Positions 63,806-64,000 of a stretch of 64,000 nucleotides of DNA are shown one piece after another. This DNA is from RHLJ01 sp963974345 (GTDB taxonomy: Bacteria; Bacteroidota; Rhodothermia; Balneolales; Balneolaceae), in assembly GCA_963974345.1 (NCBI GenBank), contig CAXBBW010000004.1:124001-188000 (forward strand), written 5' to 3'. Under the pieces are notes generated by a model. It saw nothing but the letters and a program-made list of their open reading frames with translations. It made no database searches and was not told where the DNA came from. The position numbers and the translations under genes are program-made. Numbering within the stretch: position 1 is the first letter of the stretch; each line of letters begins with the position of its first letter.

Positions 63806-64000
63806 CTAGGAGTTAATTTCGCTTACTTGACCAATTCTTTCTATAAAATCTTTGAAATTTTGAACAGTTTTGTCAACTTTTAAGGCTTCATTCATAATAT
63901 TTAGTGCTTCCCCATATTTTCGCTCACTAACCAGTTGCTCGGCACGTTTTTTCATTGCTTTCGCGTACTCGGAGGGAGGTTCTTGGTCCTCCTGTTCTTG
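63806..64000 (-). CDS. C-terminal end of a further Bat-operon TPR protein (partial)
   Basis: The minus strand is open from the window edge at 64000 to a TAG at 63806. It encodes 64 residues (QEQEDQEPPSEYAKAMKKRA and onwards) with a Gln/Glu-rich start and a TPR-like helical pair (SERKYGEALNIMNEALKVD). It is probably the end of another Bat-type TPR or VWA-TPR protein, 6 bp before batC. The rest is outside the window. Confidence 0.8.
   Translation of the reverse strand, partial: QEQEDQEPPSEYAKAMKKRAEQLVSERKYGEALNIMNEALKVDKTVQNFKDFIERIGQVSEINS

Noticed and set aside
1..64000. tRNA, rRNA, CRISPR array, transposase, integrase or phage genes
   Set aside because: None was seen on reading the spacers and genes; no regularly spaced repeats and no mobile-element domains are present.

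Overview
The window is AT-rich and gene-dense, and it looks like chromosome from a Balneolota/Bacteroidota-type Gram-negative bacterium (inference). Supporting signs are periplasmic proteins with short Sec signals, FtsX-type permeases paired with PadR regulators, two DUF6090 proteins, a POT peptide transporter, a serine-palmitoyltransferase-like enzyme, TIGR03545/TIGR03546 proteins and a Bat operon. There are no gene-free stretches longer than about 300 bases. I saw no rRNA, tRNA, CRISPR array, transposase or phage gene.

Layout. 1-3050 (minus): a VOC protein cut by the window edge, a MarR regulator, a DMT exporter, a polyphosphate glucokinase and a DksA/TraR-type zinc protein. 3202-9575 (plus): two tandem TolB-like/TPR membrane proteins separated by a 107-bp repeat, the frameshifted remnant of a third copy, and two DUF6090 proteins. 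9579-17637: a TPR protein, a small membrane protein, a PAS histidine kinase with its NarL-type regulator, a stand-alone degenerate receiver and a second PAS kinase. 17791-25627: an M14-family protein lacking one expected zinc ligand, a MacB/FtsX permease with PadR, DUF456 and a POT transporter. 25701-41099: ankyrin protein, MnmE, nitroreductase, SecG, MscS, a degenerate SRAP protein, a CPBP protease, a degenerate DEAD-box protein, YciO-like protein, EEP hydrolase, alpha-oxoamine synthase, LVIVD lipoprotein and the TIGR03546/TIGR03545 pair.

The most interesting region is 41202-47895, a tightly packed minus-strand run: VOC ring-cleaving dioxygenase, carboxylesterase, KefB-type cation/proton antiporter, UBP zinc finger, cyclic-nucleotide-domain histidine kinase, and a receiver/glutaredoxin-like/thioredoxin-reductase-like fusion. 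Just upstream lies a perfect 24-bp palindrome. Its 18-bp core recurs exactly before the nitroreductase gene about 19 kb away. Dioxygenase, esterase and nitroreductase match the gene content of the Firmicutes MhqR quinone-stress regulon, and KefB-type antiporters protect against electrophiles. I therefore infer an electrophile-response regulon that also carries a redox-signalling branch with a UBP finger.

48039-64000: two paralogous small zinc-binding proteins, a Ste24-like protease, a lipoprotein overlapping a trans-sulfuration enzyme, an E2 acyltransferase, PanC-PanD, an adaptor/permease/TolC export operon with no ATPase gene, an M20 dipeptidase, and BatE-BatD-BatC plus the end of another Bat-type TPR protein at the right edge.

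Several proteins look like inactivated members of enzyme families (SRAP, DEAD-box, M14, thioredoxin-reductase-like, pseudo-receiver). These calls come from reading motifs by eye and should be checked by alignment.
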